Origin: Marinomonas rhodophyticola
GTDB taxonomy: Bacteria; Pseudomonadota; Gammaproteobacteria; Pseudomonadales; Marinomonadaceae
Assembly (NCBI RefSeq): GCF_026113935.1
Contig: NZ_JAPEUL010000007.1
Coordinates: 930,001-994,000 of the forward strand
Direction: 5' to 3'
DNA: 64,000 nucleotides
Numbering within the stretch: the first letter of the stretch is position 1; every line of letters starts with the position of its first letter. Below the pieces are notes generated by a model. That model was not told where the DNA came from and did not search any database. It saw only the letters and a list, made by a program, of their open reading frames with translations. This document shows, one piece after another, positions 1 to 9,864 of the stretch. The position numbers and the translations under genes are program-made.

Positions 1-37
1 CTCTGGGTCTTCTCAATTTAAAGGAGACTTTGATGTC

Positions 38-403
38 ATGACAAGGCTTTATAATCTTGCTTCTCATACCAAAGACAACCTCATTATTGAGATTGGTCAA
101 ACGGATTTGGGTGAAGTTGGTAAATTAGTGGTGACCTCAGAAATGTATGATGTCCTGATTGAAGCAGGCCAGCAAAAGGGCAAAGTGGTCACGCAATTCC
201 AGCCAATGGAGGGCGCTGATTACATTGCTTTAGTTGGCTCAGTACTCATGGATTATCTTTATACCGTGTATGAATTTAATGTGGTGGAAGCGGCGGGCAA
301 CGTCTCCTTGCTTCCTGTCGGTATGTGGGTTTTTAACAAATCTACTGGGCCTAAAGTTATTACGACAACGCAAAGTAAACCGGCACGAATTTTTCACTCT
401 TAG
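38..403 (+). CDS. hypothetical protein, 121 aa
   Basis: I do not recognise this protein. It has no signal peptide or clear transmembrane segment; the only hydrophobic stretch is around residues 62-80 (ALVGSVLMDYLYTVYEF). The start at 38 is supported by AAGGAG at 21-26. The reading frame beginning at base 3 stays open to a TGA at 39-41 that overlaps this ATG, so an upstream gene may end here in translational coupling. The gene ends 15 bases before the avidin-like gene, whose own Shine-Dalgarno (AAGGAG, 406-411) lies in the gap, so the two are probably co-transcribed. The beta-rich, charged composition suggests a small soluble cytoplasmic protein. No function is assigned. Confidence 0.7.
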   Translation: MTRLYNLASHTKDNLIIEIGQTDLGEVGKLVVTSEMYDVLIEAGQQKGKVVTQFQPMEGADYIALVGSVLMDYLYTVYEFNVVEAAGNVSLLPVGMWVFNKSTGPKVITTTQSKPARIFHS

Positions 404-418
404 CGTAAGGAGAAAGTA

Positions 419-1192
419 ATGGCATTGGTATTGAATGGAACATGGGAAAACAGTTATGGCTCCACTATGGTGTTAGACGTTGATGAAGAGGGATTCATTT
501 TTGGTGAATATCGTTCTCATACGGGGTCAACGGGCACGTATTTGGTGATCGGACATTGTTCTCCAAGTGATCCAACGAGCGATGTTGGGCAGCCGCTTGT
601 ATTGTCTATTTATTGGCGCTCCATTGGCGGCGAAGAACCGGATGATGGTTCACATTGGGTATCTACCTATTGCGGTCAGCTTGATAACAATGGCCATATG
701 ACGGTCATTAATTCTTTGGTAACAACAACAAGCTTCCAAGCCTTTTCCCCAGGCGATTATATTGACAAGCTTATATTCACTAAGCAATCCAGTTTGAACC
801 GACCATCAGCAAAAAATATCGCTTTACTGGCTCAACCTAAAGTGCCAATTGCGAATCCGATTAACGGCGTGTGGTCAGATAAAGAGCAGGGTATTGAATT
901 ATTCTTGTTTTTACAGGATCAAGAATACGGCGTGGTGAATGGTTGGCTTTCTTATAACAACGAGATAATGAGTATGCTGGGCTTCACGGATATATTAGTT
1001 GATAACAATATATTACAGAGTATTAGCGTAAGTGGTTATATGCTGAATACGAATCAGCCTATATCACTTATTGGTCGTATTAGCCAAAATGGTAAGGCGT
1101 TAGTGCTTTCTCGTTGGTTATCGAATTCAACTACAGCCGAAGAGGCGTATTTTCAAGCCAGTTCGATGAATTGGGAACTCACTAAAAACTAA
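419..1192 (+). CDS. tandem avidin-fold protein, 257 aa
   Basis: Residues 6-122 follow the avidin/streptavidin pattern: NGTW near the start, GS at 14-15, GEYRS at 29-33, a central W66, a GQ pair at 86-87 and a terminal IFTK. N11, S15, Y31, S33 and W66 fall at positions equivalent to the biotin contacts N23, S27, Y43, S45 and W79 of streptavidin. The later tryptophans (W92, W108, W120) are not kept, and D128 is not obvious. A second, more diverged copy (149-257) begins NGVW and ends in a WELTK strand. There is no signal peptide, so it should stay in the cytoplasm unless exported by another route. The fold is read by eye; biotin binding is uncertain because half the pocket is changed. It sits 35 bases upstream of a hybrid histidine kinase, so a sensory or regulatory link is possible but unproven. 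Confidence 0.7.
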   Translation: MALVLNGTWENSYGSTMVLDVDEEGFIFGEYRSHTGSTGTYLVIGHCSPSDPTSDVGQPLVLSIYWRSIGGEEPDDGSHWVSTYCGQLDNNGHMTVINSLVTTTSFQAFSPGDYIDKLIFTKQSSLNRPSAKNIALLAQPKVPIANPINGVWSDKEQGIELFLFLQDQEYGVVNGWLSYNNEIMSMLGFTDILVDNNILQSISVSGYMLNTNQPISLIGRISQNGKALVLSRWLSNSTTAEEAYFQASSMNWELTKN

Positions 1193-1227
1193 TTCTTAGG
1201 TTTCTGTTTAAATGTGAGGGAGAACAA

Positions 1228-3575
1228 ATGAATCTAAGTCATGTTTATAATAAAGAAGAGCATGATCAAACGATAATTGACTGCTTTTTGCAGATGTGGC
1301 GCTATTCTGCCGATTTGATGTTTATCATGGCGGTAGAAGAGGGTGATGAGTTCTCTCTATACGATAATAATCCAGCCTCTAAAGCCGTTATGGGCCTAGA
1401 AAAGGGGGCGGAAATACACAGACTTAATTTGCGTGTTCAGTTTGGTGATGAGATGGCTGAGCAAGTGTATGCAACGTACCGTGAAGTCATCATTAATCGA
1501 ACTCCTGTGTCCATCGAGCAAGCGGGAATGCGAGGCGATGGTAGTCGTATTTATTTTGATACCTTGTTTGTGCCGATATTTGATTCAAACGGGAAAGCCG
1601 TTTTTGTCTGTGGTGTAAGTCGCGATATCACTAAAATTAAAGACGCCGAAACGGTGGCATTACAGGCCAATGAAAAATTACTTGAATACAGTGTTGCACT
1701 TGAAAGTATTAATCAAGACTTAGATCGCAAGGTGCAAGAGCGGACAAAGGAATTAGAAGACGCAAAACGTGCTGTAGAAGAGGCATTGGAAGCAAAGTCT
1801 TCTTTTGTTGCTCGAATGAGCCATGAAATACGTACACCGATCAATGCTGTGATTGGGATTTCAGTCACCTGAGTTTGAAAACGCCTTTAAATATGGAACA
1901 GCAGGATTACATTAATAAAATACTCACTTCCGGTGAGGTATTGTTAAGTTTGGTTAACGACGTACTGGATTTTTCGAAAATTGAAGCGGGGAAAATGGGC
2001 ATAGAAGAAGTACTATTTTCACCTCGTTTGATTGTCGAGCATGCAATCAATATGAGTGCACTCAAAGCGAAAGAGAAGAAGCTCACATTAACCGTGGATA
2101 TCTCTCCTACCTTACCGACCATGTTGCTGGGAGACCCATTACGTATTCAGCAGATTTTGGTCAATTTGGTGAGCAATGCAGTTAAGTTTACCGAGCGAGG
2201 AGGAGTTTGTGTTCGTTTGTATGCTGATATTGATAGTCGCCGTTTTTCACTGCGCAGTGATGTCATTGATACGGGCATTGGTATTGCCAAGACATTTTCT
2301 GATCAGTTGTTTCAATCTTTTCAACAAGCCGACGACAGCATTACTCGAGAATTTGGAGGAACAGGTCTAGGGCTAGCGATTTCTCGTCAGTTATGTGAGC
2401 TGATGGGCGGAAAAATTTGGGTGAATAGCACCGTAGGACAAGGTTCAACGTTTAGTTTTACGGTCCCACTTTCTGTGCCTACTAACAAATTGACTCATGA
2501 TGAAAATGGCATCGTTGAAGGTCACACTGCGCCGAATTTATCCCAATACCATATTCTGTTAGTCGAAGATAATATCATTAATCAAAAAGTTATTCTGGGG
2601 TATTTAGGAGATACTGGTATACAGGTTGATGTAGCGGAAAATGGCGAAGAAGCGATTCGTATGGTTAACAACAAAGATTATAATCTTGTCTTCATGGACA
2701 TTCAGATGCCCGTGATGGATGGTCTTACAGCGACTCGTAAAATCAGAAAGCTTTCTCACTCTAAATATAGTTATCTTCCAATTGTTGCTATGACGGCTCA
2801 TGTATCTCAAGAAGCAAAAAAACAGTCTGCCAGTGCAGGAATGAATGCACATTTGGATAAACCAATAAAAAAAGCGGATTTATACAAAATTTTACAAAAA
2901 CATCTAAATGTAAAGGAACCGCATGGAGCCTCACAAGTGGCTAGCTTAGAGCTTGGTAATGAGGCAGACGCTCATCCTGACCTATTGTCTAATTTATCTG
3001 CAATCGATACATTAGATGTATATGAAGCCGTCAAAAATTTAGGTGGTAAGAAAGATCTATATATTGATTTAGTGACGGCCTTTCATAAAAAATATCAAGA
3101 TGTTTGTTTAGAAAAAAGATCGAGGGATGAATTTTTTTCTACATTACATTCCTTGAAGTCTAATTCCGCTTATATTGGTGCTTTTACACTGTCTTCGTAC
3201 TGTTTGGCATTAGAGAATGAGCTTCATAATGAAGTAGTTCACTCTAAAATATTCCCATTGTTGGTGGGAACATTTCGAGAGTTACTTGATCAATTGGGAG
3301 TTGTGTTAATACCTTATGCTTCTTTTATTGCTGCTAATGTTAAACACGTGGTTTTTTCTGAAGCTGAGCTTTTAAAGAAATTAGAAGAGATTATTCCTTT
3401 TCTGAAAAACTCTGATTTTTTGGTGGAAAGTCATTTTAGTGTCCTACGTCAGATGGTCAGAGGGACGAAATATGCTTTCGACATAGAGCACGTAATTTCT
3501 GATGTACAAAATGTCGAGTTCGAGGACGCGGAAGTAAAAGTCTCTCAACTCATTTTAGCGCTTCAAGGTGATTAA
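1228..3575 (+). CDS. hybrid histidine kinase PAS-HisKA-HATPase-REC-Hpt (frameshifted)
   Basis: Soluble hybrid sensor kinase of about 782 residues with no membrane segments. In order: a PAS domain (about residues 25-137, ending GVSRDITKIKDAE), a coiled coil, HisKA with MSHEIRTP (H199), HATPase with an N box near 2160, DTGIGI near 2265 and GGTGLGL near 2356, a receiver domain whose phospho-acceptor Asp is at 2697-2699 (MDIQMP), and a C-terminal Hpt domain with LHSLKS (His at 3147-3149). This gives a full internal His-Asp-His relay. The frame breaks just after NAVIGIS: TGA at 1870-1872, while HLSLKTP continues in another frame. One missing base (or two extra) near 1862 restores 2,349 or 2,346 nt. 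GAGGGAG at 1216-1222 precedes the ATG. The next gene, a REC-GGDEF protein 5 bases downstream, is the natural phosphorylation target. Confidence 0.9.
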
Positions 3576-3580
3576 AGGCG

Positions 3581-4507
3581 ATGGCAAAAGAACAAAGAGT
3601 TTTAGTCATTGATGATGAAAAAATCAATCTAAAAATAATTGGCGATATGCTTAACGATGATGTCCATGTTATGTTGGCTAAAAGTGGTGAGCAAGGGATC
3701 AGAAAAGCCATTCAATATCAACCAGATTTGATTTTGCTAGATGTTGTCATGCCAGAGATGGATGGTTTTGAAACCATGAATCGCCTTCGTCATAATGTAC
3801 ACACAAGCGCCATACCTGTGATTTTTATTACGGCTTTGAACGATGCGAGTCATGAAGAAAAAGCACTATTAATGGGCGCAAGCGATTATATTCAAAAGCC
3901 ATTGCATACAAATATTGTACAAGCTCGGGTACGATTACATTTAGAGTTGGTTAAGCAGCGTAAATTACTAGAAAAATTGGCCAACATCGATCCATTAACT
4001 GCGTTAGCCAATCGTCGTAAATACCAAGATGTTATTGCTCATGAATGGCAAAAAGCCATTTATAACCAAGATTGTATTTCTTTATTGGTCATCGATATTG
4101 ATAATTTTAAGCAATACAATGATTGCTATGGTCATGCAACCGGTGACACAGTATTAAAACAAGTGGCAGCAGCATTGGCTAATCAAGTTACTGATAAAGG
4201 GCTTGTGGCACGCTACGGTGGAGAAGAGTTTGTTATTGTTTTGCCTGGTTATTCGCAGGAAGCCTCTGTCGAAATCGCGCGTTATTGTATGCAAGATGTT
4301 GAATCATTAAATTTAGTTTACAGTCATGAAGAGTTCAGTGGCAAAGTGACTGTGAGTGTTGGGGGCGCCACAAAAAAACCAACGGATAAGTGCGACATCG
4401 ACGTTTTTTTCAACATGGCTGATGAGATGCTTGGTTTGGCTAAGAAAAGCGGTAAAAATAAAATATTATGGAAATTACCTGGTGATCTACATCTTATTGC
4501 TAGATGA
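3581..4507 (+). CDS. response regulator with GGDEF output (diguanylate cyclase)
   Basis: 308 aa. An N-terminal receiver domain (residues 5-120) has the acidic pair near the start (IDDE) and the phospho-acceptor in LLDVVMPEMDG, with a conserved K in IQKP. A GGDEF domain (about 135-300) carries an intact RYGGEEF active site, DIDNFKQYND and the DPLTALANR opening, so cyclic-di-GMP synthesis is expected. The RxxD inhibitory site that normally lies five residues before the signature is replaced by TDKG, so product inhibition at that site is unlikely. The PleD/WspR-like layout and the 5-bp gap from the hybrid kinase suggest they form one two-component pathway, with the avidin-like protein upstream as a possible input. 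Confidence 0.92.
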   Translation: MAKEQRVLVIDDEKINLKIIGDMLNDDVHVMLAKSGEQGIRKAIQYQPDLILLDVVMPEMDGFETMNRLRHNVHTSAIPVIFITALNDASHEEKALLMGASDYIQKPLHTNIVQARVRLHLELVKQRKLLEKLANIDPLTALANRRKYQDVIAHEWQKAIYNQDCISLLVIDIDNFKQYNDCYGHATGDTVLKQVAAALANQVTDKGLVARYGGEEFVIVLPGYSQEASVEIARYCMQDVESLNLVYSHEEFSGKVTVSVGGATKKPTDKCDIDVFFNMADEMLGLAKKSGKNKILWKLPGDLHLIAR

Positions 4508-5853
4508 TCGTAACAAAAAATCGGTTAAATATAATGAATAACTCCTACGGGTTAGAGATGCACCCGTTGCGTGATACGCTGTATGCGGAACTACATTCAC
4601 GTCCTTTTCAGGTGCTGCCCAGTCCAGCCAGAATTAGTTACCTTGCTGTTATTGTTAGGTCAGATCAAAAGCAAGCAGAGTTTGAACACTTTTGTTCACT
4701 GTATGATTATTTTAATGGCACACCACCAGAAAATGACAGTGTATGTTTTGAGGTAGATTTTGGTCCTTTTAAGGTTCGTCGTGACAAGCACCTTGAATTT
4801 ATTTCTTATATGGTCATCCACACTGAAGTCGATGCGCAGCTAGGCTTTTTTGATCAAAATGCCTTGGCTTATTTGCCGCTTGAGTGGTTATCAAGTATGC
4901 CAGGCACCACCATTGCTGCTTTTCATGTGTCTGTTGAGGATGCCCGAACCATTCCTGAACCAGATCTGGCTCTTGTTAAAAGCCACTTTGAAGGTATGCG
5001 TTTAGTTGGTAGTCGACCTCAAAATGGTGATGCCCAAGTCTGGACAACGTTTCAATTGCACAGTGATGGCTGTGGGCGCTTCTTGATTTACAACAAGCGC
5101 ATGAGTGATAGCCAGCTGGGTCGTATGGTTCAACGTGTTGTTGAAATAGAAACCTACCGTTTGATGGCGCTATTAGCCTTGCCCATGGCACGTAAATATA
5201 ACGCAGAATTGGTCGTCATGGACGAAGAGTTAGCTCAGACTACCGCCAGCTTGTCAGATGCGACAGAACCACTAGATGAGCAAGCCCTGTTGAGTGAGCT
5301 AATAGACATGGCGGCTTGGGTTGAAGCGACACGATCAAAAACCTCTTTCCGATTCAGTGCCACGAGGGCGTATCACGAGTTGGTTTTAAAGCGTTTAGCT
5401 GAGTTAAAAGAAGACGAAGTCTCGGGGCATTTAACCATTACCGAATTCATGACCCGTCGTTTAACACCAGCAGTGAGAACCTGTAATACGGCAGGCAATC
5501 ATTTAGAAAGCCTTTCTACTCGCATTGATAGAGTGTCAGATATGATGCGCACCCAAGTAGAAATGTCGATTCAATCTCAAAACCAACAACTGCTCACTTC
5601 CATGGACCGTCGTTCAAAAATTCAACTTGCCATGCAGCATACGGTTGAAGGTTTGTCTGTTGCTGCCATCAGTTATTACAGTGTAGGGTTGTTGAAGTTT
5701 TTGATCGAAGCCGTGTATGACAAAGGCGTGAGTTTTGATAAAAGCCTAGTGGTTGGTTTGTCGGTGCCTCTTGTTGTCGGCAGTGTGTGGTTAGCGACGC
5801 GAAAAATACATAAACGCTTTTTGTTGTTGGCTAAGGTCAAAGAAGAAAAGTAG
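4504..5853 (+). CDS. DUF3422 family membrane-anchored protein
   Basis: 449 aa. The N-terminal HPLRDTLYAELHSRPF is the hallmark of DUF3422 proteins, which are common in proteobacteria and have no established function. The C-terminus holds two hydrophobic segments (about residues 385-400 and 412-428) and ends in a basic tail, so it is probably anchored in the inner membrane with the bulk of the protein in the cytoplasm. The reading frame opens at 4504, overlapping the stop of the GGDEF gene as ATGA. An internal ATG at 4534 (MNNSYGLEMHPLRD) is closer to the family start and is equally possible. A strong bidirectional terminator follows at 5885. Confidence 0.85.
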   Translation: MIVTKNRLNIMNNSYGLEMHPLRDTLYAELHSRPFQVLPSPARISYLAVIVRSDQKQAEFEHFCSLYDYFNGTPPENDSVCFEVDFGPFKVRRDKHLEFISYMVIHTEVDAQLGFFDQNALAYLPLEWLSSMPGTTIAAFHVSVEDARTIPEPDLALVKSHFEGMRLVGSRPQNGDAQVWTTFQLHSDGCGRFLIYNKRMSDSQLGRMVQRVVEIETYRLMALLALPMARKYNAELVVMDEELAQTTASLSDATEPLDEQALLSELIDMAAWVEATRSKTSFRFSATRAYHELVLKRLAELKEDEVSGHLTITEFMTRRLTPAVRTCNTAGNHLESLSTRIDRVSDMMRTQVEMSIQSQNQQLLTSMDRRSKIQLAMQHTVEGLSVAAISYYSVGLLKFLIEAVYDKGVSFDKSLVVGLSVPLVVGSVWLATRKIHKRFLLLAKVKEEK

Positions 5854-5884
5854 CCGCTGTTTCGTTTTTTTATTAAACACACAT

Positions 5885-5925
5885 AAAAAAGGTTTTCTAT
5901 TGTTACCGTAGAAAGCCTTTTTTTG
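5885..5925. terminator. bidirectional intrinsic terminator
   Basis: The stem AAGGTTTTCTA / TAGAAAGCCTT (one G-T pair) is flanked by A6 on the left and T7 on the right, so it can stop transcription from both sides. It separates the DUF3422 gene (+) from the convergent GntR gene (-), whose stop codon lies in the hairpin loop. Confidence 0.85.
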
Positions 5926-6712
5926 TGATTAAATATTTGTCTTCATCAAAGTTTTTATCAAACCGTATTATGAATCTCTGCAACGAAGTCGTAAGAATCT
6001 CCCGAAACCATGAGCGAGTAAATTCAATCGGTGTGCCGTCTTGCGTCACGGCGGTACGTTCAATGTAAAGCACCGCACTGAGTTCAGGAATATCCAATAA
6101 ATGCGCTCTTTGTCCATCAATGCTAATGGCTCGTAATCGTTGGAAAGCGCGAACAGGGCGGCAGCCCTGTTGTTCTAATAAGTCATAAAGCGACCCTTCC
6201 ATGGCAAAGGGGTTCACAATGTAACGGCTGGGAATGGTAGCCAGTTCAAGCGCCATAGGTTTTCCGTCGGCATAACGCAAACGATAAAAACGCACCACTT
6301 CTTGTTCAGCCGAAAGGCCCAATGCTTTGCATTCATCTTCGTGCGGCATGCCTAAAGAACGATCTAGCCATTTAGACGTGATGGTTTTGCCTCGTGCTTT
6401 CATAACCTCGGTAAAGCTTCTAAGGTGGTTGAGGGGTTGTTCGACCCGCTCACTCACAAAAGTGCCAGCGCCTTGACGTTGCGTCAATACATCTTCTTTT
6501 ACCAACTCATCGATGGCTCGTCGTACCGTCACTCTTGATACATCTAAGTATTTGGCAAGATCTCGCTCTGGTGGCAGTGTATCGCCACCAAGCACTCGGC
6601 CTGCAGAAATAGACGCCAGAATGGCTTTTTTTAGCTGAACATAGAGAGGAATGCCTTTTTCTCTCAATGCTTCAGCCTTGCCAAATAACTCATTAACCCG
6701 ATTGTGGTTCAT
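5903..6712 (-). CDS. GntR/HutC-family regulator with UTRA domain (NagR-like)
   Basis: About 269 aa from the ATG at 6712, chosen because AGGA lies just upstream; the open frame extends 21 codons further but lacks such a site. A winged-helix GntR domain (LPPERDLAKYLDVSRVTVRR) is followed by a UTRA effector domain (FYRLRYADGKPMALE, IPSRY). HutC-subfamily regulators with UTRA domains often sense amino-sugar phosphates (NagR, DasR). As the last gene of the transporter cluster and next to nagBA, it is probably the repressor of this amino-sugar island, with the intergenic region 11173-11453 as its likely target. The last few codons read into the terminator hairpin. Confidence 0.88.
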   Translation of the reverse strand: MNHNRVNELFGKAEALREKGIPLYVQLKKAILASISAGRVLGGDTLPPERDLAKYLDVSRVTVRRAIDELVKEDVLTQRQGAGTFVSERVEQPLNHLRSFTEVMKARGKTITSKWLDRSLGMPHEDECKALGLSAEQEVVRFYRLRYADGKPMALELATIPSRYIVNPFAMEGSLYDLLEQQGCRPVRAFQRLRAISIDGQRAHLLDIPELSAVLYIERTAVTQDGTPIEFTRSWFREILTTSLQRFIIRFDKNFDEDKYLITKKGFLR

Positions 6713-6789
6713 AGTTCCTGTCCTAAACGGGAAGGGGTTCCCGTATTCGTACTCGTTCTTGCTAAGTAAGGGCAAAGTATATTTCCGCG

Positions 6790-7905
6790 TTAAAGTGGTA
6801 TCGACGCCGTAGAGTGGGCGTTGACCCTCGTTAATGCCTTGCCTTGGTGATCAAATAAATACAAGCGATTGGGTTGAATGCCAAAGGTTATTTTGTCACC
6901 GGCTTGGTGTTGGTTGTCGCCATCCACTTTAAGTACCATTTCGCCTTCCTGACCGATGTCGACATATAAATAAGACAACTCGCCAAGGTGTTCTATTAAA
7001 GTCACTGTGCCTTCAACGGTATTATTTTCACAGTGGAGAGCAATATGTTCTGGGCGCAAACCTAGCTTTACTATATCGCCTTTATTCAAAGACGACGAAT
7101 CGATCGAGGCTTGAATAACGCGGCCAGATTCTAGCATAATTTGCGTGTTTTCTGGGTCGGAGTGATGAATTTTTGCGTTTAAAAAGTTCATTTTAGGCGA
7201 ACCGATGAAACCGGCAACAAACTGTGTTTTAGGATGGTGATACAAATCTAATGGTGCGCCGACTTGTTCGACACGTCCTTTGTTCATGACGACGATTTTA
7301 TCGCCCAGTGTCATGGCCTCCACTTGATCATGGGTGACGTATACGACAGTGGCTTTCAGTTCCTGATGAAGCTTGCCAAGCTCGACACGGGTTTGCACAC
7401 GTAACGACGCGTCTAGATTAGACAAAGGCTCATCAAATAAGAAGACTTTTGGGTCACGGACAATGGCACGGCCGATGGCAACACGTTGACGCTGACCACC
7501 AGACAATTCTCTCGGTAATCGCTCCAATAAGTGATCAATCTTCAGCTTCTTCGCGGCTTCCATAACCTTGTTGTTCACAAACGCTTTGTCTTTTCCTGAG
7601 ATTTTTAAGCCAAATGCCATGTTTTTAAACACGTTCATATGAGGGTACAAAGCATAAGATTGAAACACCATAGCGATGCCGCGCTTGGCGGGAGAGCGTC
7701 CATTAACGCGCTCGTTATCTATGTATAAATCGCCTTCGGTGATGTCTTCCAGTCCAGACAGTAAACGTAACAGAGTCGATTTACCGCAACCCGATTCGCC
7801 AATCAGCACGACGAATTCGCCATCTTTAATATCTAAGTCGATGCCATGCAGAACATCCACATCACCAAAGCGCTTTTTAATATTATTCAGTTTTACACTA
7901 GCCAT
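6790..7905 (-). CDS. carbohydrate ABC transporter ATPase (UgpC/MsmK/MalK type)
   Basis: About 371 aa from the ATG at 7905 (MASVKLNNIKKRFG); GGAG lies 10 bases upstream. It has Walker A GESGCGKST, Q-loop VFQSYALYPHM, signature LSGGQRQR, Walker B FLFDEP and H-loop VTHDQ, followed by a C-terminal TOBE/regulatory region (from about residue 240) typical of CUT1 sugar importers. It powers the permease pair encoded just upstream in the same operon. Context with nagB/nagA suggests an amino sugar or chitin oligosaccharide as the substrate; the ATPase alone does not define this. Confidence 0.93.
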   Translation of the reverse strand: MASVKLNNIKKRFGDVDVLHGIDLDIKDGEFVVLIGESGCGKSTLLRLLSGLEDITEGDLYIDNERVNGRSPAKRGIAMVFQSYALYPHMNVFKNMAFGLKISGKDKAFVNNKVMEAAKKLKIDHLLERLPRELSGGQRQRVAIGRAIVRDPKVFLFDEPLSNLDASLRVQTRVELGKLHQELKATVVYVTHDQVEAMTLGDKIVVMNKGRVEQVGAPLDLYHHPKTQFVAGFIGSPKMNFLNAKIHHSDPENTQIMLESGRVIQASIDSSSLNKGDIVKLGLRPEHIALHCENNTVEGTVTLIEHLGELSYLYVDIGQEGEMVLKVDGDNQHQAGDKITFGIQPNRLYLFDHQGKALTRVNAHSTASIPL

Positions 7906-7968
7906 AATTCTATATCTCCAACGGAGGTCTTTGCACAATCATTAATGTGCAAAGCTATTTCATAAATA

Positions 7969-8833
7969 TTATTTAACCGCTCCGCTGGTTAAGCCGCGGA
8001 TCAATTGTCTTGAGAAAATGGTGTATAGGATCAGTACAGGAACGATCGCCAAGGTTAGCGCTGACAAAACCGAGTTCCAGTCCGTCACGTATTGACCAAC
8101 AAACTGCTGTACGCCAAGGGTTATAGTGCGAGTCTCTTCACCCGGCGCGAGTATCAGTGGGAACCATAAATCATTCCAAATGGGGATCATGGTAAAGACC
8201 GCGACGGTGGCCATCGCAGGTTTCAGTAGTGGTAAGATGACACAAAAGAAAATCTTGTACTCGCTAACGGAATCACAGCGTGCGGCTTCCGTGAGGCTCT
8301 TTTGGAATAGTGCGCACAAACTCCGAGAGGATGTACACAGCCAGCGGCAAGCCTTGGGCGATGTACACAAGTACCAAGGCAGTGAGCGTATTCACCAGAT
8401 TCAGGTTAACCATTAGGCTTAAAATACTCACTGTCCCAAGACGGATAGGAATCATGATACCCATGGCAAACAAAAAGGTGATGAGTAAATTGCCCTTAAA
8501 TTTGTATTCTGTTAGCGCCCAAGCGGCCATTGCACCTAATAAAAGCACCAAGCCGACCGCTACAATAGTGACAATCAAACTATTCCATGAATACAGCCCG
8601 AAATCTGATCGGAGTAGTACTTGCTCAAAACCCACCAGAGTGAAGGAGCTGCTGTCTGGTAACCCCAGCGGATCACGGAAAATAGCTCGGCGTTCCTTAA
8701 AGGCATTGATCACAACGACAACAATGGGGAAGAGCGCAATCACGGTATAGGCTAATAATACGGCATGTATGGTAATGCTTTTAGGTACGTATCCTATTCC
8801 TGAGGAAGGTATGAAACGACTTAATAATTTCAT
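7969..8833 (-). CDS. carbohydrate ABC transporter permease (MalG type, frameshifted)
   Basis: About 287 aa inner-membrane permease with six predicted helices, starting MKLLSRF. The EAA loop that docks the ATPase spans the break: FVRTIPK continues as SLTEAARCD in the next frame. One extra base near 8300 (CCAAAAGAGCC should read CCAAAAAGCC-like) accounts for the shift and restores 864 nt. Both halves fit the family end to end, so a sequencing error is more likely than a dead gene. It pairs with the permease directly upstream (8844-9779) and the ATPase downstream (6790-7905). Confidence 0.88.
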
Positions 8834-8843
8834 TATGGCCTCC

Positions 8844-9779
8844 TTAGAACTGGAATCGCTGAATGCGACGTTGAATGAAGAAGAGGAACAACATAACCCC
8901 CACCAAAATGATCAAAAACATCAGTGTTGCTACCGCGGCCCCCATGGAAGCGCTGCCTTGTTGAAGCTGGAAGCCAAAGAAGGTTCGGTAGAAGAAAGTC
9001 CCCATTAGATCGGTCGAAAAGTTGGGGCCAGCAAGAGCGCCTTTGACAGCATATATCAGCTCAAATGCATTGAAGTTCGCCACAAACGTCAGGATAGATA
9101 CCATGGCAATAGTGGGCAAAATAAGGGGAAGTTTAATATGCCAAAAAGTCTGGAATGAATTGGCACCATCCACCACACTGGCATCGACAATGTCATCAGG
9201 AATATTGAGTAAGGTGGCATAAATCAACATCATCGGAATACCGACAAACTGCCACACTGAGATAAAAGCCAAAGTAATCAGCGCACTGCTTTCTTTGCCT
9301 AGCCATGCATCGAAATATTGACCTAAGCCAATAGTATAGAGAAAGTCTTCGGAAATACCCCAAATAGGGCTTAACAAAAGCTGCCAAACGAAACCAATGA
9401 TGACCACAGACAGCATAGTCGGCATAAAGATAAGTGTTCGATAAGTGCCGGATAAACGCAATTTAGGCGTACTTAACAAAACCGCTAAAATCAGACCAAT
9501 GGGGTTTTGTACCAGCATATGAATCGCGAAAAAGGTGAAGTTGTTACCGAGTGCGTTCCAAAAAGCTTGCGACCAAGTATCGTCAGTGATCAAGGTAATA
9601 AAATTCTGTAAACCGACAAAGTGGCTTTGCCCTTGTTGCTCGTTGTATAAGCTTAAGACGAGCGTATCGAGCAAAGGGTAAACGCTAAAAACAACGTAAA
9701 TAAGCAACCCAGGTCCAAGGAAAAAGACCAAATGCCACGGAAAAGGTTTCTTTTCGTCATGTTGGTTGGATGGATTCAT
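8844..9779 (-). CDS. carbohydrate ABC transporter permease (MalF type)
   Basis: 311 aa. A hydrophilic N-terminus leads into a first helix (HLVFFLGPGLLIYVVFSVYP) and further helices. The conserved EAA-type loop reads ASVVDGANSFQTFWHIKLP, the CUT1 permease pattern. It lies between the binding protein and the second permease on the minus strand, completing the importer. The 85-bp gap to the binding-protein gene contains a stem-loop (9826-9855), as expected where the binding protein is made in excess. Confidence 0.92.
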   Translation of the reverse strand: MNPSNQHDEKKPFPWHLVFFLGPGLLIYVVFSVYPLLDTLVLSLYNEQQGQSHFVGLQNFITLITDDTWSQAFWNALGNNFTFFAIHMLVQNPIGLILAVLLSTPKLRLSGTYRTLIFMPTMLSVVIIGFVWQLLLSPIWGISEDFLYTIGLGQYFDAWLGKESSALITLAFISVWQFVGIPMMLIYATLLNIPDDIVDASVVDGANSFQTFWHIKLPLILPTIAMVSILTFVANFNAFELIYAVKGALAGPNFSTDLMGTFFYRTFFGFQLQQGSASMGAAVATLMFLIILVGVMLFLFFIQRRIQRFQF

Positions 9780-9825
9780 AGTTCATCTCAATATAATGTG
9801 CCGTTTAGATAAAAGCCTCTTAGTT

Positions 9826-9855
9826 AAAAGGTCGCCCAAGTGGACGACCTTTTAC
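9826..9855 (-). terminator. stem-loop between binding protein and permease genes
   Basis: AAAAGGTCG pairs with CGACCTTTT, extended inward by CCA/TGG past one mismatch. It lies after the binding-protein stop codon and before the first permease. Such internal hairpins commonly cause partial termination or protect upstream mRNA, giving more binding protein than membrane components. On the minus strand it ends in a T-run, consistent with attenuation. Confidence 0.7.
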
Positions 9856-9864
9856 GGAGTTATT

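Noticed and set aside
1-41. End of an upstream gene (open frame from base 3 to TGA at 39-41)
   Set aside because: Only 12 codons are visible and no family can be recognised, so it is mentioned under the first gene but not called.
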